Origin: Bog-473 sp963730395
GTDB lineage: Bacteria > Actinomycetota > Acidimicrobiia > Acidimicrobiales > RAAP-2
Assembly: GCA_963730395.1 (NCBI GenBank)
Contig: CAVSSK010000007.1
Location: forward strand, 186,001-250,000
DNA length: 64,000 bases
Direction of reading: 5' to 3'
A program made the translations under genes and the position numbers. The first letter of the stretch is position 1. Every line of letters starts with the position of its first letter. Shown piece by piece: positions 43,399 through 52,004 of the stretch. The notes under the pieces are model-generated. The model did not search any database and had not been told where the DNA came from. It saw only the letters and a program-made list of their open reading frames with translations.

Positions 43399-44052
43399 CT
43401 ACGGAAAGACGACGAGCCGATTCACGACGTCGTTGACCCCTGGTGCGTCCCAAGCGGTGTCCACCGCTACATCCATCGCGTACCAGGAGCCGACCATACC
43501 GTCGAGGTAGACGGTGTTGTTGCTGGCGGTGACCTTGATGCGGGAGTCGTCAATGATGGCGTCTCGTCCGAAGGCTTTGTTGATGCGGTTGGCCACGTCA
43601 CCAGGCATGACGTCCTTGGTGAGCGTGATGTCGTTGGTCACACCCAAGACACCATCGACCCGGCTCACCGCGTGGTGGGCAGCCCGCCGCTGGTAGTGGC
43701 GGCGAACCTCGCCGCCGAGAGTGACCCAGCCGTCGACGACGGCCACGCTGACCGCTCCCTTGGGGACGAATCGGTCCCGGTCCAGAGCTTCGCGGCACTT
43801 GGAAGCGATGTCCGCATCCGCTATCGCGGCGCCGACCAACCCGACCAGTAGTTCATTCTCGACGGACGTCACGCCGCCGACGCTCCGGGCATCCTGTGTC
43901 GCCAGAAGGGTGTCGTAGAAGGTGTCCACCGTTCCGGTGAGTGTGACGTCTCCGTCGTTCGCCTTGACAATCACTCGGCTGTTGTCAAAACGAGGATCCC
44001 AGTCGAGTTCTTCCTGAACGTCGGACTCCAACAGGTTGTTTGGCTTGTGCAT
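43399..44052 (-). CDS. Triple-BON-domain protein, copy 3
   Basis: A 217-residue protein, very similar to copy 1 (shared VQEELDWDP, NSRVIVKA.DGDVTLTG, DRDRFVPKG, VVDGWVTL.GEVRRHYQR, HHAVSRVDGVLGVTN). The three domains and MHKPNN start are as in the other copies. It lies first in the minus-strand order, downstream of a 236-bp region. The close likeness of copies 1 and 3 implies duplication more recent than the split from copy 2. Confidence 0.83.
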   Translation of the reverse strand: MHKPNNLLESDVQEELDWDPRFDNSRVIVKANDGDVTLTGTVDTFYDTLLATQDARSVGGVTSVENELLVGLVGAAIADADIASKCREALDRDRFVPKGAVSVAVVDGWVTLGGEVRRHYQRRAAHHAVSRVDGVLGVTNDITLTKDVMPGDVANRINKAFGRDAIIDDSRIKVTASNNTVYLDGMVGSWYAMDVAVDTAWDAPGVNDVVNRLVVFP

Positions 44053-44288
44053 TGTTTTCCTTTCACATGGATGTGAGGTTGGATCCAAGTCTCCGACGTC
44101 GTGTCCTGACTGACATCACGCGATCAGCTGATTCCGCAACTCAAGAGGTTCCGATATCCGTTGGGTCGAGCCCATCAGCCATCCCCGCCAGGTGATGCAC
44201 GGAGGGTGCCTTTCACAAGAGACGAGATCGCGTGACGTGCTGGACCGTATGAGCGAGCAAGGGTGTCTAGGGAGGAGGTAACCGACTC

Positions 44289-44561
44289 GTGAAGAGCCAC
44301 CACCGACTGACCGGGGCTGACAAGGACGAAATGAGTGCCGATGAATTCGCCTTTGCGTCACAACGCAAGGAACCTTTGATCGACGCCAATCACGTCCGAA
44401 ATGCCGTGGCACGATTCGATCAAGTCAAGAGCGTGACTGACGAGGAGCGTGACCAGGCATGGAGACGCATTCAAGTCGCAAGCAAGAAGTACGGCGTGAC
44501 GATCTCGGAAGGCAGTTGGCGTGAGTTGAGCCACGGCGGCAAGCCGACTCAGCAACCATAA
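44289..44561 (+). CDS. DUF6582-like small protein
   Basis: A 90-residue soluble protein with the family pattern MSADEFAFASQRKEPLIDANHVRNAVARFDQVKSVTDEERDQAWRRIQVASKKYGV and SWREL at the end. Start is GTG, with AGGAGG about 9 nt upstream. Relatives are small actinobacterial proteins of unknown role, often beside stress genes. Confidence 0.72.
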   Translation: MKSHHRLTGADKDEMSADEFAFASQRKEPLIDANHVRNAVARFDQVKSVTDEERDQAWRRIQVASKKYGVTISEGSWRELSHGGKPTQQP

Positions 44562-44688
44562 AGACCCTCGATCCGATCGCCGTTCATCGTCTTCAAGGTG
44601 GGCAGACACTGCGTGCTGAACTCCACTCTGATCGACCTATGTCACTACGGTCGGTCCGACGATGCTGTCAGGCACGAGTGTGATCGGG

Positions 44689-45102
44689 TCAATCAGGGCT
44701 GTCGTTGAAGAAGCGATCGAATCTCGCCTGGTCCTCGAGGAACAGCCGGATTGCAGCTATCCCGCCCGAGGGACCGGGGGAGAACACAAAGAGCAGTTGG
44801 CCCTCGTATTCAGACAGCCCGCTCTGGAGATGAGTGTCGACGAGGGTTGACACGAGGTCGGTTCCCACCATCCAGTCGACCCATTTCAGCGCCTCGGAAT
44901 CCGAAGCAAAGCCAAAGATTCGCTGGAAGTACTTGACGATTTCCCGACGTCCCGTGAAGGTACCAGCTACGGAGCTCCGACCAGGTACGTGGTAGGTCGC
45001 GTCGACCGCGAGTTCCACCGAGGCTGACTTTGTTTCTCGATCCGCCAATGCCATCAGGAAACGACGAACCTGGGCCAGCGCATCGGACCCAGACTGGTTC
45101 AT
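44689..45102 (-). CDS. SnoaL/NTF2-like protein
   Basis: A 137-residue cone-shaped NTF2-fold protein: helix LAQVRRFLMALADRE, ELAVDATYHVPGRSSVAGTFTGRREIVKYFQRIF, then strands DLVSTLVDTHLQSGLSEYEGQLLFVFSP and IAAIRLFLEDQARFDRFF. Small-molecule binding or isomerase-type activity is typical, but the active site cannot be assigned. ATG at 45102 preferred (GGAGGAG upstream) over the adjacent TTG. Confidence 0.7.
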   Translation of the reverse strand: MNQSGSDALAQVRRFLMALADRETKSASVELAVDATYHVPGRSSVAGTFTGRREIVKYFQRIFGFASDSEALKWVDWMVGTDLVSTLVDTHLQSGLSEYEGQLLFVFSPGPSGGIAAIRLFLEDQARFDRFFNDSPD

Positions 45103-45112
45103 CAACTCCTCC

Positions 45113-45865
45113 TCAGTTCACTTCCGACTGGACCAATGTAAGGAGGTTTCGCTCAACTCGCCCCGCCAGGCACGTGTCGAGAGTCACGAGAGCGGTGCAG
45201 ACACAGTGGGATGCGGACTCAAAAGAACGAGGGGCGCCTGCTGGAAATGCAGAAGCTGACAGAGTCTCCATGGCTCTGTAGGCACCCACAAGGTGCAGGA
45301 CTGCCGACGCCAGCGACCCTTCCCATTCTGAGTGGGTTGTGGACGCACCATCCTCTTGATGGGTCGCCACTTGATCTCGCCGGATTGAGCCACCGAGCTC
45401 AACATGGGATCCCTGCGTCAGGGTTTCGGGCTCGGATTGCTCTCGGGGCTTCGACTCCATGGGAACTCCTGGAGAGTCACGCCCGCATCTCAAGGGCCGG
45501 CAGTACTCGGGTAGGCACTCTGATGCCTGGATCCGAGCTTGCGGTAAGAGCCGCCAGAATTCGAGGCTGCAGTAGTTCAGCTCTTCGAGGGCAGTGGAGA
45601 TGACCTGGGCTGTGACCGCCAAGGTGGCCACTGGGCCGCGCTGTCGAGACGAATCACCCAGATCTTCGACGATTCCCTCCAGAATGTGAAAGCCGGAGAC
45701 CAAGTGGCACACGGCATCCGCGACCTGAGATTCGTGGGCCATCGGCGTACCGAGTCCCATAACGTATTCATTGGCTGAGCTAGTCCCAGAGTCAGGGCCG
45801 AGCGGCTCGGCCACCTGCTTGCCGGGGTCCAAAGTCAGCAATTGCTCATTCACTCCCTGACGCAT
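45113..45865 (-). CDS. Hypothetical protein with internal duplication
   Basis: A protein of about 250 residues, apparently soluble. Two similar helical segments recur: ADAVCHLVSGFHILEGI ... ISTALEELNYCSLEFWRLL and ASAVLHLVGAYRAMETL ... VCTALVTLDTCLAGRVERNL, joined by a charged linker. No known family. ATG at 45865 has AAAGG about 11 nt upstream; an in-frame GTG at 45898 is also possible. It ends 10 bp from the SnoaL-like gene start and may be co-transcribed with it. Confidence 0.5.
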   Translation of the reverse strand: MRQGVNEQLLTLDPGKQVAEPLGPDSGTSSANEYVMGLGTPMAHESQVADAVCHLVSGFHILEGIVEDLGDSSRQRGPVATLAVTAQVISTALEELNYCSLEFWRLLPQARIQASECLPEYCRPLRCGRDSPGVPMESKPREQSEPETLTQGSHVELGGSIRRDQVATHQEDGASTTHSEWEGSLASAVLHLVGAYRAMETLSASAFPAGAPRSFESASHCVCTALVTLDTCLAGRVERNLLTLVQSEVN

Positions 45866-45933
45866 TGTCGGAAAAACCTTTCCGTGGTCTTGCCCCACTG
45901 AGATCTTTTGGTGCCTGTCGGCATTGGAATGGC

Positions 45934-46152
45934 TTAGGCGGATTGCTGGCGTCGCGTCACGAACACAACCGACGCGGCTGCGATCGCAGTCGCGCCCAAG
46001 AGGACAAGCGGTACCAATCTCCCTCCTTCGGCACTGTCGTGTGCCCGTTCAATGCTTCCCAGTACGCGGCCCACGGAGTCGAGGACACTCTCGGCCTTTT
46101 CGACTCGACCCTCCAGTACCTTCATACGAACGTCGAACTCACCTGATGACAT
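45934..46152 (-). CDS. Small coiled-coil membrane protein
   Basis: A 72-residue protein: helical, heptad-like N-terminus (VRMKVLEGRVEKAESVLDSVGRVLGSIERAHDS) and one C-terminal membrane segment (LVPLVLLGATAIAAASVVFV) followed by RRQQSA, so probably tail-anchored with a basic end. AAGGGG lies 8 nt before the ATG. Family unknown. Confidence 0.6.
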   Translation of the reverse strand: MSSGEFDVRMKVLEGRVEKAESVLDSVGRVLGSIERAHDSAEGGRLVPLVLLGATAIAAASVVFVTRRQQSA

Positions 46153-46473
46153 GTGATTTCCCCTTTCTGAGTTGTGTTCTCTGTCGTCAATTTGGTGTCG
46201 ATCGTCTACCAATGTCCGCTGAACGGCATCCCGTGTCCGCGTAAATGACGCCGATAATGGGGGAGGCCCCGCCGCGGGATGAAGTCCTCGAGGGCTGGTT
46301 ACGATTCCAGCCACCAGGGAGCTGTCGATTTCCCGTCCACAGAATGTGGTTTCCGTCGCTCAGAGGCAGATGTCTTTGTGAGATCTACGGGCGCGTGACG
46401 AAGGGTCTCACCCGGGAGGTCGCCTACGGGAGGTGGCACAAACTTCCGACCCGGGTAATAAACGGCGTGAGAG

Positions 46474-46487
46474 CCCCCCCCCCCCCC
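46474..46487. repeat. 14-C homopolymer tract
   Basis: An uninterrupted run of 14 C on the + strand, about 190 bp upstream of the GAF-LuxR start. Such a tract is prone to slippage, so it may vary in length between cells or between sequencing runs. Confidence 0.85.
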
Positions 46488-46508
46488 GGAGGGCCCATAG
46501 GCAATAGC

Positions 46509-46531
46509 TGCCTATTGAAGCTACCTGGAAT
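46509..46531 (+). repeat. Dispersed copy of the 35.5-kb tandem repeat unit
   Basis: TGCCTATTGAAGCTACCTGG here compares with TGCCGCATTGAAGCTACCGG in the tandem array at 35500-35598: the core ATTGAAGCTACC is identical. It sits inside a 525-bp intergenic region, just downstream of a short inverted repeat. Confidence 0.55.
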
Positions 46532-46677
46532 GGGGGTTTGCCTGCTTACCCGACCTGGAATTGGCGGCTGACGGCGAAGACACCGCCGTTCCTGGGCGCG
46601 AGAGTCGATTTATGGTCACAAAAGAGCTATTGAGAGCCGATCGGCACACGGCGCCTGCATATCAGGGGGAAGGCGAC

Positions 46678-47844
46678 ATGCGGCGAGACGTCGCACGGAT
46701 TATTGCCGGTGAATCTCCTAGCCATGCCGTGCGGCAGGAGATCATCGACTCCTGGCGGCATTCAGCCGCGCTCGGCCTGAGCCCCGACCGTTTCGACCTC
46801 CCTTTCGTGAGCCCCAGCGAAAAGGACGCCCGGCTGGCTCAGGCAGCGATGCCGGTTGTCGACCGGTTGGGTAGCGACCTTGCTTTCACCGAAATCAGTG
46901 TCGTCCTGGTGGGGGATCGTTGCCGAGTGGCCGCCCGGAGAGCGCCTGGGCCGTTCCAGGAGGCAGAGCTCAACGAGCTCCTCCTTTTGCCGGGCTACGT
47001 GTGGGATCGAAGGCATGCGGGGGCGAACGGTCTTGGCATCGCGTTCGCCACCGGAGCGCCATTCCTGGTCCACGGAGAGGAGCATTTCGCCGATGCTCTC
47101 ACAGGACAGACGACCGCAGGTGCGCCGATACGTGATCTCCGCACCTCGCAAGTGCTGGGCGTGCTCGCCCTCGTCTGCTCGGCCGGAGTCGCCAACTCCT
47201 TGCTGCTGCCTATGGTCAGCCGGGCGGTGCGGGAGATCGAGCAACGGCTCCTGAACCGTTCCTCGGGGCTCGATCACCTCATTCAAGAGAAGTTCCTGGA
47301 CGCTCGTCGACGCACGCGCGGCCCTCTGGTCGCCGTGAGTCGGGCCACTCTCCTGACGAATGCGGCAGCAGCTCGCCTTCTGCCCGCCTCAGACCGCTCC
47401 CGACTCTGGGATTTCGTATCCGCCAACCTGTGCGAAACCAAAGAGACAACACTACGATTCACCCTCGCTGATGGCCGTGCGGTCGGCGCCTCTCTGGAGG
47501 CGATACTTGACGGGCGGGAGGTTGCTGGAGTTCTCGTCCGCTTCGACGTCACTCCATACCAAGGTCCGTTGCCTCGTCGGACCCATTCATCAAAGTCTCT
47601 CCGTCCAACTTTCGGCTGGGACAGCGTCACCGAAGCAGAGCGCGCCGTCACCGAGCTGGTCGCGGATGGCCTCACCAACCGTGAGGTAGCCGCCAGACTG
47701 TTCCTTTCGCCCCACACGATCGACTCCCACCTGCGCCACATCTTTCGGAAGCTCGACATCAATTCCCGGGTAGAACTGGTCCGCATCGTGACGACTCGGA
47801 GCGTGGCCGATCGCTCACTGGTCTGTGCCGCTGATGTCGCTTGA
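46678..47844 (+). CDS. GAF-domain regulator with C-terminal LuxR HTH
   Basis: A 388-residue regulator. The N-terminal half resembles the sensor part of AcoR/DhaR-type activators: VRQEIIDSWRHSAALGLSPDR, then a GAF domain with LLPGYVWDRRHAGANGLGIAFATGAPFLVHGEEHFADAL. Instead of the sigma-54 AAA+ domain it ends in a LuxR HTH (VTEAERAVTELVADGLTNREVAARLFLSPHTIDSHLRHIFRKL). ATG at 46678 has GGGGGAAGG upstream; a longer frame from 46561 is less likely. Ligand unknown. Confidence 0.8.
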   Translation: MRRDVARIIAGESPSHAVRQEIIDSWRHSAALGLSPDRFDLPFVSPSEKDARLAQAAMPVVDRLGSDLAFTEISVVLVGDRCRVAARRAPGPFQEAELNELLLLPGYVWDRRHAGANGLGIAFATGAPFLVHGEEHFADALTGQTTAGAPIRDLRTSQVLGVLALVCSAGVANSLLLPMVSRAVREIEQRLLNRSSGLDHLIQEKFLDARRRTRGPLVAVSRATLLTNAAAARLLPASDRSRLWDFVSANLCETKETTLRFTLADGRAVGASLEAILDGREVAGVLVRFDVTPYQGPLPRRTHSSKSLRPTFGWDSVTEAERAVTELVADGLTNREVAARLFLSPHTIDSHLRHIFRKLDINSRVELVRIVTTRSVADRSLVCAADVA

Positions 47845-48189
47845 GTCCATTCTTTGTCGGGTCTCCGCTCGGGCCCGAGCTCCTTCGTTGCGGGACCATG
47901 TCGAGCGAGCCGACCAATCACCAAGGATTCCATGGAGCCCGGAAGTGGGAGCGCCTGGTCACCTGCCCTTCTCTCGGCGAGGCCAGCGTGTCGTTGCCCA
48001 ACGGCCGGAGATGGCCGAACGAATCAAGACGATCACCTTCCCAGCTCCGCCGTTGTCGGGTAGTAGCGCTTCATGAGCAAGGTCGCACAGGGACGACTCG
48101 GGATATCTGGCGTCTGTCCGCCTCGCCGGTGGTTCGCAGTGGCCCGCTGGGTTCCGGTCCAGCCGAGAATGAGGACAGGTTGATTCCCC
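47845..48189. other. Intergenic region, no supported gene
   Basis: About 345 bp. Frames open on the + strand are shadows without motifs. Presumably carries the promoter of the lipid kinase operon; none stood out. Confidence 0.35.
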
Positions 48190-49611
48190 GTGGCGAACGA
48201 TCATGGGACGCAGAGTGCGGCGACGTCGGATGCCACCAATGCACCGTTGAAGCGGCCGCCCGTGTCGTCGAGGATCGCCGCGATCGGAGCGCTGCTGGTC
48301 TCCCTGGCCACGATGGTTGTCCTCATCATCTTCACGGCTCGAAACCTTCTGTATGTGGTGGCTGCGCTATTGGGAGGTGGAATCTCCATTTCGGCGATAT
48401 GGATAGCGGCCACCAACAAACGATTCCGATGGTTGGCCACTGCTGCGGCCGTCCTGTTTCTGGCTGGCACCGTCGCCAGTTTGACGCAGGTAGGACGTGG
48501 TCTTATCGCGGTGGTTGTCGCCTTAGTCGGCATCCTGGCTGCGTCAATGCTCGGAACCCTGGCCTTGCGATGGGAGGTGAATCACGCCCTCACCGAGCGC
48601 TGGCACCCGGTAACTGCCGCTCGACACGGCGTCGTCCTTCTGAACCCGGTGTCGGGTGACGCCAAGGTCGCGAGGTTCCATCTGTTCGAGGAAGCGCAAC
48701 GGCGTGGGATCTCGCCCGTGTTGCTCCAGTCCGGCGATGATCTGGAAGAGCTCGCCGAGACCGCGGTGAACCAGGGAGCGGACGTGTTGGGCATGGCCGG
48801 TGGCGATGGATCGCAGGCTGTTGTGGCGGCGGTCGCGGCCCGGCATCGAGTGCCCTTCGTGTGCGTTCCCGCCGGAACTCGCAACCACTTCGCGCTCGAT
48901 CTCGGGATCGACCGCAACAACCCCATCAAAGCGCTGGATGCCTATGGGCCGGCTCGCGAAGCCAGCGTCGACCTGGCGGAAGTGAACGGTGTGGTCTTTG
49001 TCAACAACGTGTCGCTCGGCCTCTACGCGGAGTTCGTGTCATCCGATCAGTACCGCCAGGCTAAGCGCCGAACCGTCGCGAAGATGCTGCCCGAGGTACT
49101 AGGCCCGGGCGCCACACCGTCTGGTCTGACGCTTGAAGGCCCAGAGGGACCAATCATGGATGCGCAAGTCGTCGAAGTCTCCAACAATCCGTACACCCTG
49201 TGCAGCGTGATCGGGTTCGGTTCGCGTCCCTGGTTGGACTCTGGCGCTCTCGGGGTGGCGTCGCTGACAATCAGGCATCCGTCGGACGTAAACCGTCTTG
49301 TTGCCTTGGAGATCGGCGGTCATCCCGAGCGGTTCGAAGGCTGGCGTCAGTGGTCGGCCGACCAGCTCCAAGTTCGAGGAGGGGGCGAGCTGGTCGCCGC
49401 CATCGACGGCGAGGCACGGACGCTGAAGCCTCCGTTGGCCTTTGCGATTCGGCCGCGCTCGCTGCGGGTACGGATCGCCGATGGGCAGCCGGGGGCCTCC
49501 CCGGCGTTCCGACAGGCCCCCGTCGGGGTGTCCACGCTGACGGGTCTGTTCCGGGTGGCACGTGGCCGGTCGAGCGGGATTGTGGTCCGCCCTGGGACGG
49601 ATGCACAGTGA
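48190..49611 (+). CDS. Diacylglycerol/lipid kinase family protein with membrane N-terminus
   Basis: A 473-residue protein: four membrane segments at about 28-125, then a DAGK/sphingosine-kinase-like catalytic domain with LLNPVSGDAKV (150-160), the nucleotide motif GGDGS (204-208), and FVCVPAGTRNHFALDLGI. It would phosphorylate a membrane lipid. GTG start at 48190. Its stop overlaps the GTG of the PAP2 gene, so the kinase and a lipid phosphatase are made together. Confidence 0.87.
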   Translation: MANDHGTQSAATSDATNAPLKRPPVSSRIAAIGALLVSLATMVVLIIFTARNLLYVVAALLGGGISISAIWIAATNKRFRWLATAAAVLFLAGTVASLTQVGRGLIAVVVALVGILAASMLGTLALRWEVNHALTERWHPVTAARHGVVLLNPVSGDAKVARFHLFEEAQRRGISPVLLQSGDDLEELAETAVNQGADVLGMAGGDGSQAVVAAVAARHRVPFVCVPAGTRNHFALDLGIDRNNPIKALDAYGPAREASVDLAEVNGVVFVNNVSLGLYAEFVSSDQYRQAKRRTVAKMLPEVLGPGATPSGLTLEGPEGPIMDAQVVEVSNNPYTLCSVIGFGSRPWLDSGALGVASLTIRHPSDVNRLVALEIGGHPERFEGWRQWSADQLQVRGGGELVAAIDGEARTLKPPLAFAIRPRSLRVRIADGQPGASPAFRQAPVGVSTLTGLFRVARGRSSGIVVRPGTDAQ

Positions 49612-50252
49612 CGACGCCCGACCGATCCGAGCGGCTCTGGCGCACCCCTCCCGGCGGCGCCTTTCGGCGCCTGCCTGAGGAGGTCGACGCTCTCGACCAC
49701 GCGGTCTCTACCGCCGTAGCCTGGACACCGACGCCAACGATGGACGTGCTCATGGCCCGGCTCTCGGAGGCCGCCAACTACTCGGGTCTGTGGTTCGCGA
49801 TTGCCGGCGTCATGACGCTGGCAGGTGGTCGGACCGGCCGAGATGCAGCAGCTCGAGGACTTGCGGCGATCGGTATCGCCTCTGCCGCGGCCAACCTGGC
49901 AGCGAAGAACCTGCTTCCCCGGAGCCGGCCCGACCACTTGGGCGTCCCTGTGACGCGCCACGCTCGAATGCCGACATCAGGGTCGTTCCCCTCAGGCCAC
50001 ACGGCTTCTGCCTTCGCTTTCGCCACGGCTGTGACTGCAGATTTTCCCATGCTTGCGCTCCCTCTCTACGGCGTGGCCACCGCCGTGGGCTATAGCAGGG
50101 TCCACAACGGCGTGCACTACCTCAGTGACGTCGAGGGCGGTGCGGTCCTGGGCCTTGCCGTTGGCACGGTCGTCCGGGAAGTAGCGCTGCGTCGCCCCAG
50201 ACGCCTCGGGCGCGGTGACAAACGACAACACAGAATTGGCGGACTTGCGTGA
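49608..50252 (+). CDS. PAP2-family phosphatase
   Basis: A 214-residue membrane phosphatase with the three PAP2 signatures: KNLLPRSRPD (C1), PSGHTASAFAFA (C2, catalytic His in SGH) and SRVHNGVHYLSDVEGGAVLG (C3). Acts on phosphatidic acid or undecaprenyl-type phosphates in the family. GTG start at 49608 overlaps the kinase stop (GTGA); the open frame continues upstream inside the kinase gene but is a shadow there. Confidence 0.87.
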   Translation: MTTPDRSERLWRTPPGGAFRRLPEEVDALDHAVSTAVAWTPTPTMDVLMARLSEAANYSGLWFAIAGVMTLAGGRTGRDAAARGLAAIGIASAAANLAAKNLLPRSRPDHLGVPVTRHARMPTSGSFPSGHTASAFAFATAVTADFPMLALPLYGVATAVGYSRVHNGVHYLSDVEGGAVLGLAVGTVVREVALRRPRRLGRGDKRQHRIGGLA

Positions 50253-50360
50253 TGCCCATGGAGCCAGACCCAGACAGGCTGATTGGTGAAACTCGGGGTC
50301 GTAATCAGCGCTCGTAAGAGTGTTGGTGTCGTCACCCGACACGTCGTGAAGGAGAGGACT

Positions 50361-50747
50361 GTGGACGATCGAGGTAGCGGTTGGGTGCTTTTCGCTGGAA
50401 TCACGCTGGGCATCGCAGGAGTAATGCGGATCTTCGATGCCATCTGGGCCTTCAACTACAGCGGGCGCCTGCCCGATGGCCTCCAGGGCGCGGTCTTCGG
50501 CCAGAGCCTCACGACGTATGGCTGGATATACCTCGTCGAAGCCATCCTCTTGATCCTCTGCGCGGCAGCGGTTTTGGTGGGCTCGCAGGTCGGTCGATGG
50601 GTTGGCATCGTGGCGGGAGCTCTCGCAAGCATAAGCGCTATTTGGCTGATGCCCTTTTTCCCTGTCTGGGGGATCGTCTATCTCATCTTGGGCGTGCTCG
50701 TCGTGTACGCGCTCGCGGCATACGGAGGCGAACCCGCAGCAGTGTGA
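50361..50747 (+). CDS. DUF7144-like four-helix membrane protein
   Basis: A 128-residue protein with four membrane segments: WVLFAGITLGIAGVMRIFDAIWAF, TYGWIYLVEAILLILCAAAVLVG, WVGIVAGALASISAIWLMPFFPVWG, and IVYLILGVLVVYALAAYGG. Common in Actinomycetota, function unknown. GTG at 50361 follows GGAGAGG closely and fits the family start better than upstream in-frame codons. Confidence 0.75.
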   Translation: MDDRGSGWVLFAGITLGIAGVMRIFDAIWAFNYSGRLPDGLQGAVFGQSLTTYGWIYLVEAILLILCAAAVLVGSQVGRWVGIVAGALASISAIWLMPFFPVWGIVYLILGVLVVYALAAYGGEPAAV

Positions 50748-50826
50748 AAATCCGTCTGCCTTCGAAGCCGAACCCGGGTGAGGAGTCGCGAGGGATTCCA
50801 ACTCTTCTGATCGAGAGGAAAAGCGA

Positions 50827-51486
50827 ATGACCGAGACCGTAACCACCGGAGGAGTTGTCGGACTTGGCGGCTCCGACGACACTCGGACCTTGTTCGGGCA
50901 GACGATGGAATACGTCGCGGCCACGGTGGGTCTTTTCGCACTGGGAACGTACCTCGGCCGGTCCTTGCCTGACGGCTGGGGTTGGGTGTTCTTCCTGGCC
51001 TCATTCGGCTGCTTGATTGCCATGCGGTTCGCCGTTCGACAAGGCGGTTCCTCGGCGATAGGCCTGCTCCTCAGTTTTGGGTTTCTCATCGGTCTGGCGA
51101 CGGCACCGACCGTCGCCTACTACGCCAGCACGAACCCCCAGGTGCTGTGGCAGGCAGGTGGGGCAACCGCCCTGTTCATGGCCGGGCTCGGCGCGGCGGG
51201 CTACGGCAGCCGGCGGGATTTGTCAGCGCTGGCACGCGTTGGCTTTTGGGCGCTCGTCGTCCTCATCGGATTCGGCATCATCACAATCTTTGCCTCGGTT
51301 CCTAACGGATCCTTGATCTACGCCATCGCCGGACTGGTGATCTTCACGGGGCTGACCCTGTTCGACTTCCAACGGCTACGGAGTGGGGGCAGCTCTGATA
51401 CCGCTCCGCTCATGGCCGCCTCGATCTTTCTCGATGCGCTCAACGTGTTTCTGTTCTTCCTCAATATCTTCGACAGGCGGAGCTGA
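50827..51486 (+). CDS. Bax inhibitor-1/YccA-like membrane protein
   Basis: A 219-residue, seven-helix protein. After a short polar N-terminus (LGGSDDTRTLFGQTMEYVAATVGLFALGTYLGR), six more segments follow, ending with the conserved TLFDFQRLRSG and SIFLDALNVFLFFLNIF typical of TMBIM/BI-1 proteins. In other bacteria these act as proton-sensitive channels or FtsH interactors. SD: GAGAGGAAAAGCGA before the ATG. Confidence 0.85.
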   Translation: MTETVTTGGVVGLGGSDDTRTLFGQTMEYVAATVGLFALGTYLGRSLPDGWGWVFFLASFGCLIAMRFAVRQGGSSAIGLLLSFGFLIGLATAPTVAYYASTNPQVLWQAGGATALFMAGLGAAGYGSRRDLSALARVGFWALVVLIGFGIITIFASVPNGSLIYAIAGLVIFTGLTLFDFQRLRSGGSSDTAPLMAASIFLDALNVFLFFLNIFDRRS

Positions 51487-51598
51487 ACGTGTCTGGGAAC
51501 ACGACTTCACGTGATGCCAGGCGGTTCAGTCTGAAGCAGACGGTCGTAATGCTCTCGGATCGGCCCGACGTAGCCGCTCACCTCGCCTCAAGCGGGAA

Positions 51599-51703
51599 AT
51601 GATGTTCTTCTTTTTCTCAAGTCGTCTGGGGTGCCTGGGTTCCATCGCTGTCTCGGTCATCGTCACGGCCATACTGCTGCTGATCTTTCACCCTTGGTCC
51701 TGA
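51599..51703 (+). CDS. 34-aa single-helix membrane peptide
   Basis: MMFFFFSSRLGCLGSIAVSV and then IVTAILLLIFHPWS: a short Phe-rich start, SSRLGCLGS, and one membrane helix. The pattern F-F-F-S-x-R-L-G-C-L-G-S resembles tiny hydrophobic actinobacterial proteins annotated as hypothetical. A weak AAGCGGG lies upstream. It lies about 110 bp after the Bax-inhibitor gene on the same strand. Two adjacent ATG codons; either could start it. Confidence 0.55.
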   Translation: MMFFFFSSRLGCLGSIAVSVIVTAILLLIFHPWS

Positions 51704-52004
51704 TGATCATCACCCCGAACAGTTCGCTGTTTTCGCGCCGTGGCATCGTCGGTGCGGTGATCCCTGTGCCCTCCATCTGGCGAGGAATTCAGGGGGGAGG
51801 CGTTAGGGCCAGGTGGTCCTTGGGTCACGAGGAAGTCAGAGTTAGCATCCTAGAAAGCGGATTTCCGATGGAGGCGACCCGAGGTGATGACACCACCGAG
51901 GAGAGATCAGGCAGGGTTCCGGATTTGTGGCCAAGCCTTGATTTGTCAGGACGTGACCCCCACGCGCAGGCGGGGTGCCGCTCTCGTACCGGGCTGATCT
52001 AACG
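51704..52004. other. Intergenic region, no supported gene
   Basis: About 300 bp upstream of the AI-2E family permease. An open + frame at 51631-52002 has no start signal or motif and overlaps the 34-aa gene. No clear promoter identified. Confidence 0.35.

Larger units (their letters stand above)
46153..46677. other. Intergenic region with C14 tract and repeat copy, no supported gene
   Basis: About 525 bp between the small membrane protein (-) and the GAF-LuxR gene (+). A frame on the + strand at 46245-46571 crosses the C-tract and looks non-coding. It holds a 14-C homopolymer, a 7-bp inverted repeat ATAGGCA/TGCCTAT (46497-46515), and one copy of the 35.5-kb repeat. Confidence 0.5.

Noticed and set aside
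46245..46571. 108-codon + strand frame upstream of the GAF-LuxR gene
   Set aside because: It reads through the 14-C tract as a proline run and contains no domain.
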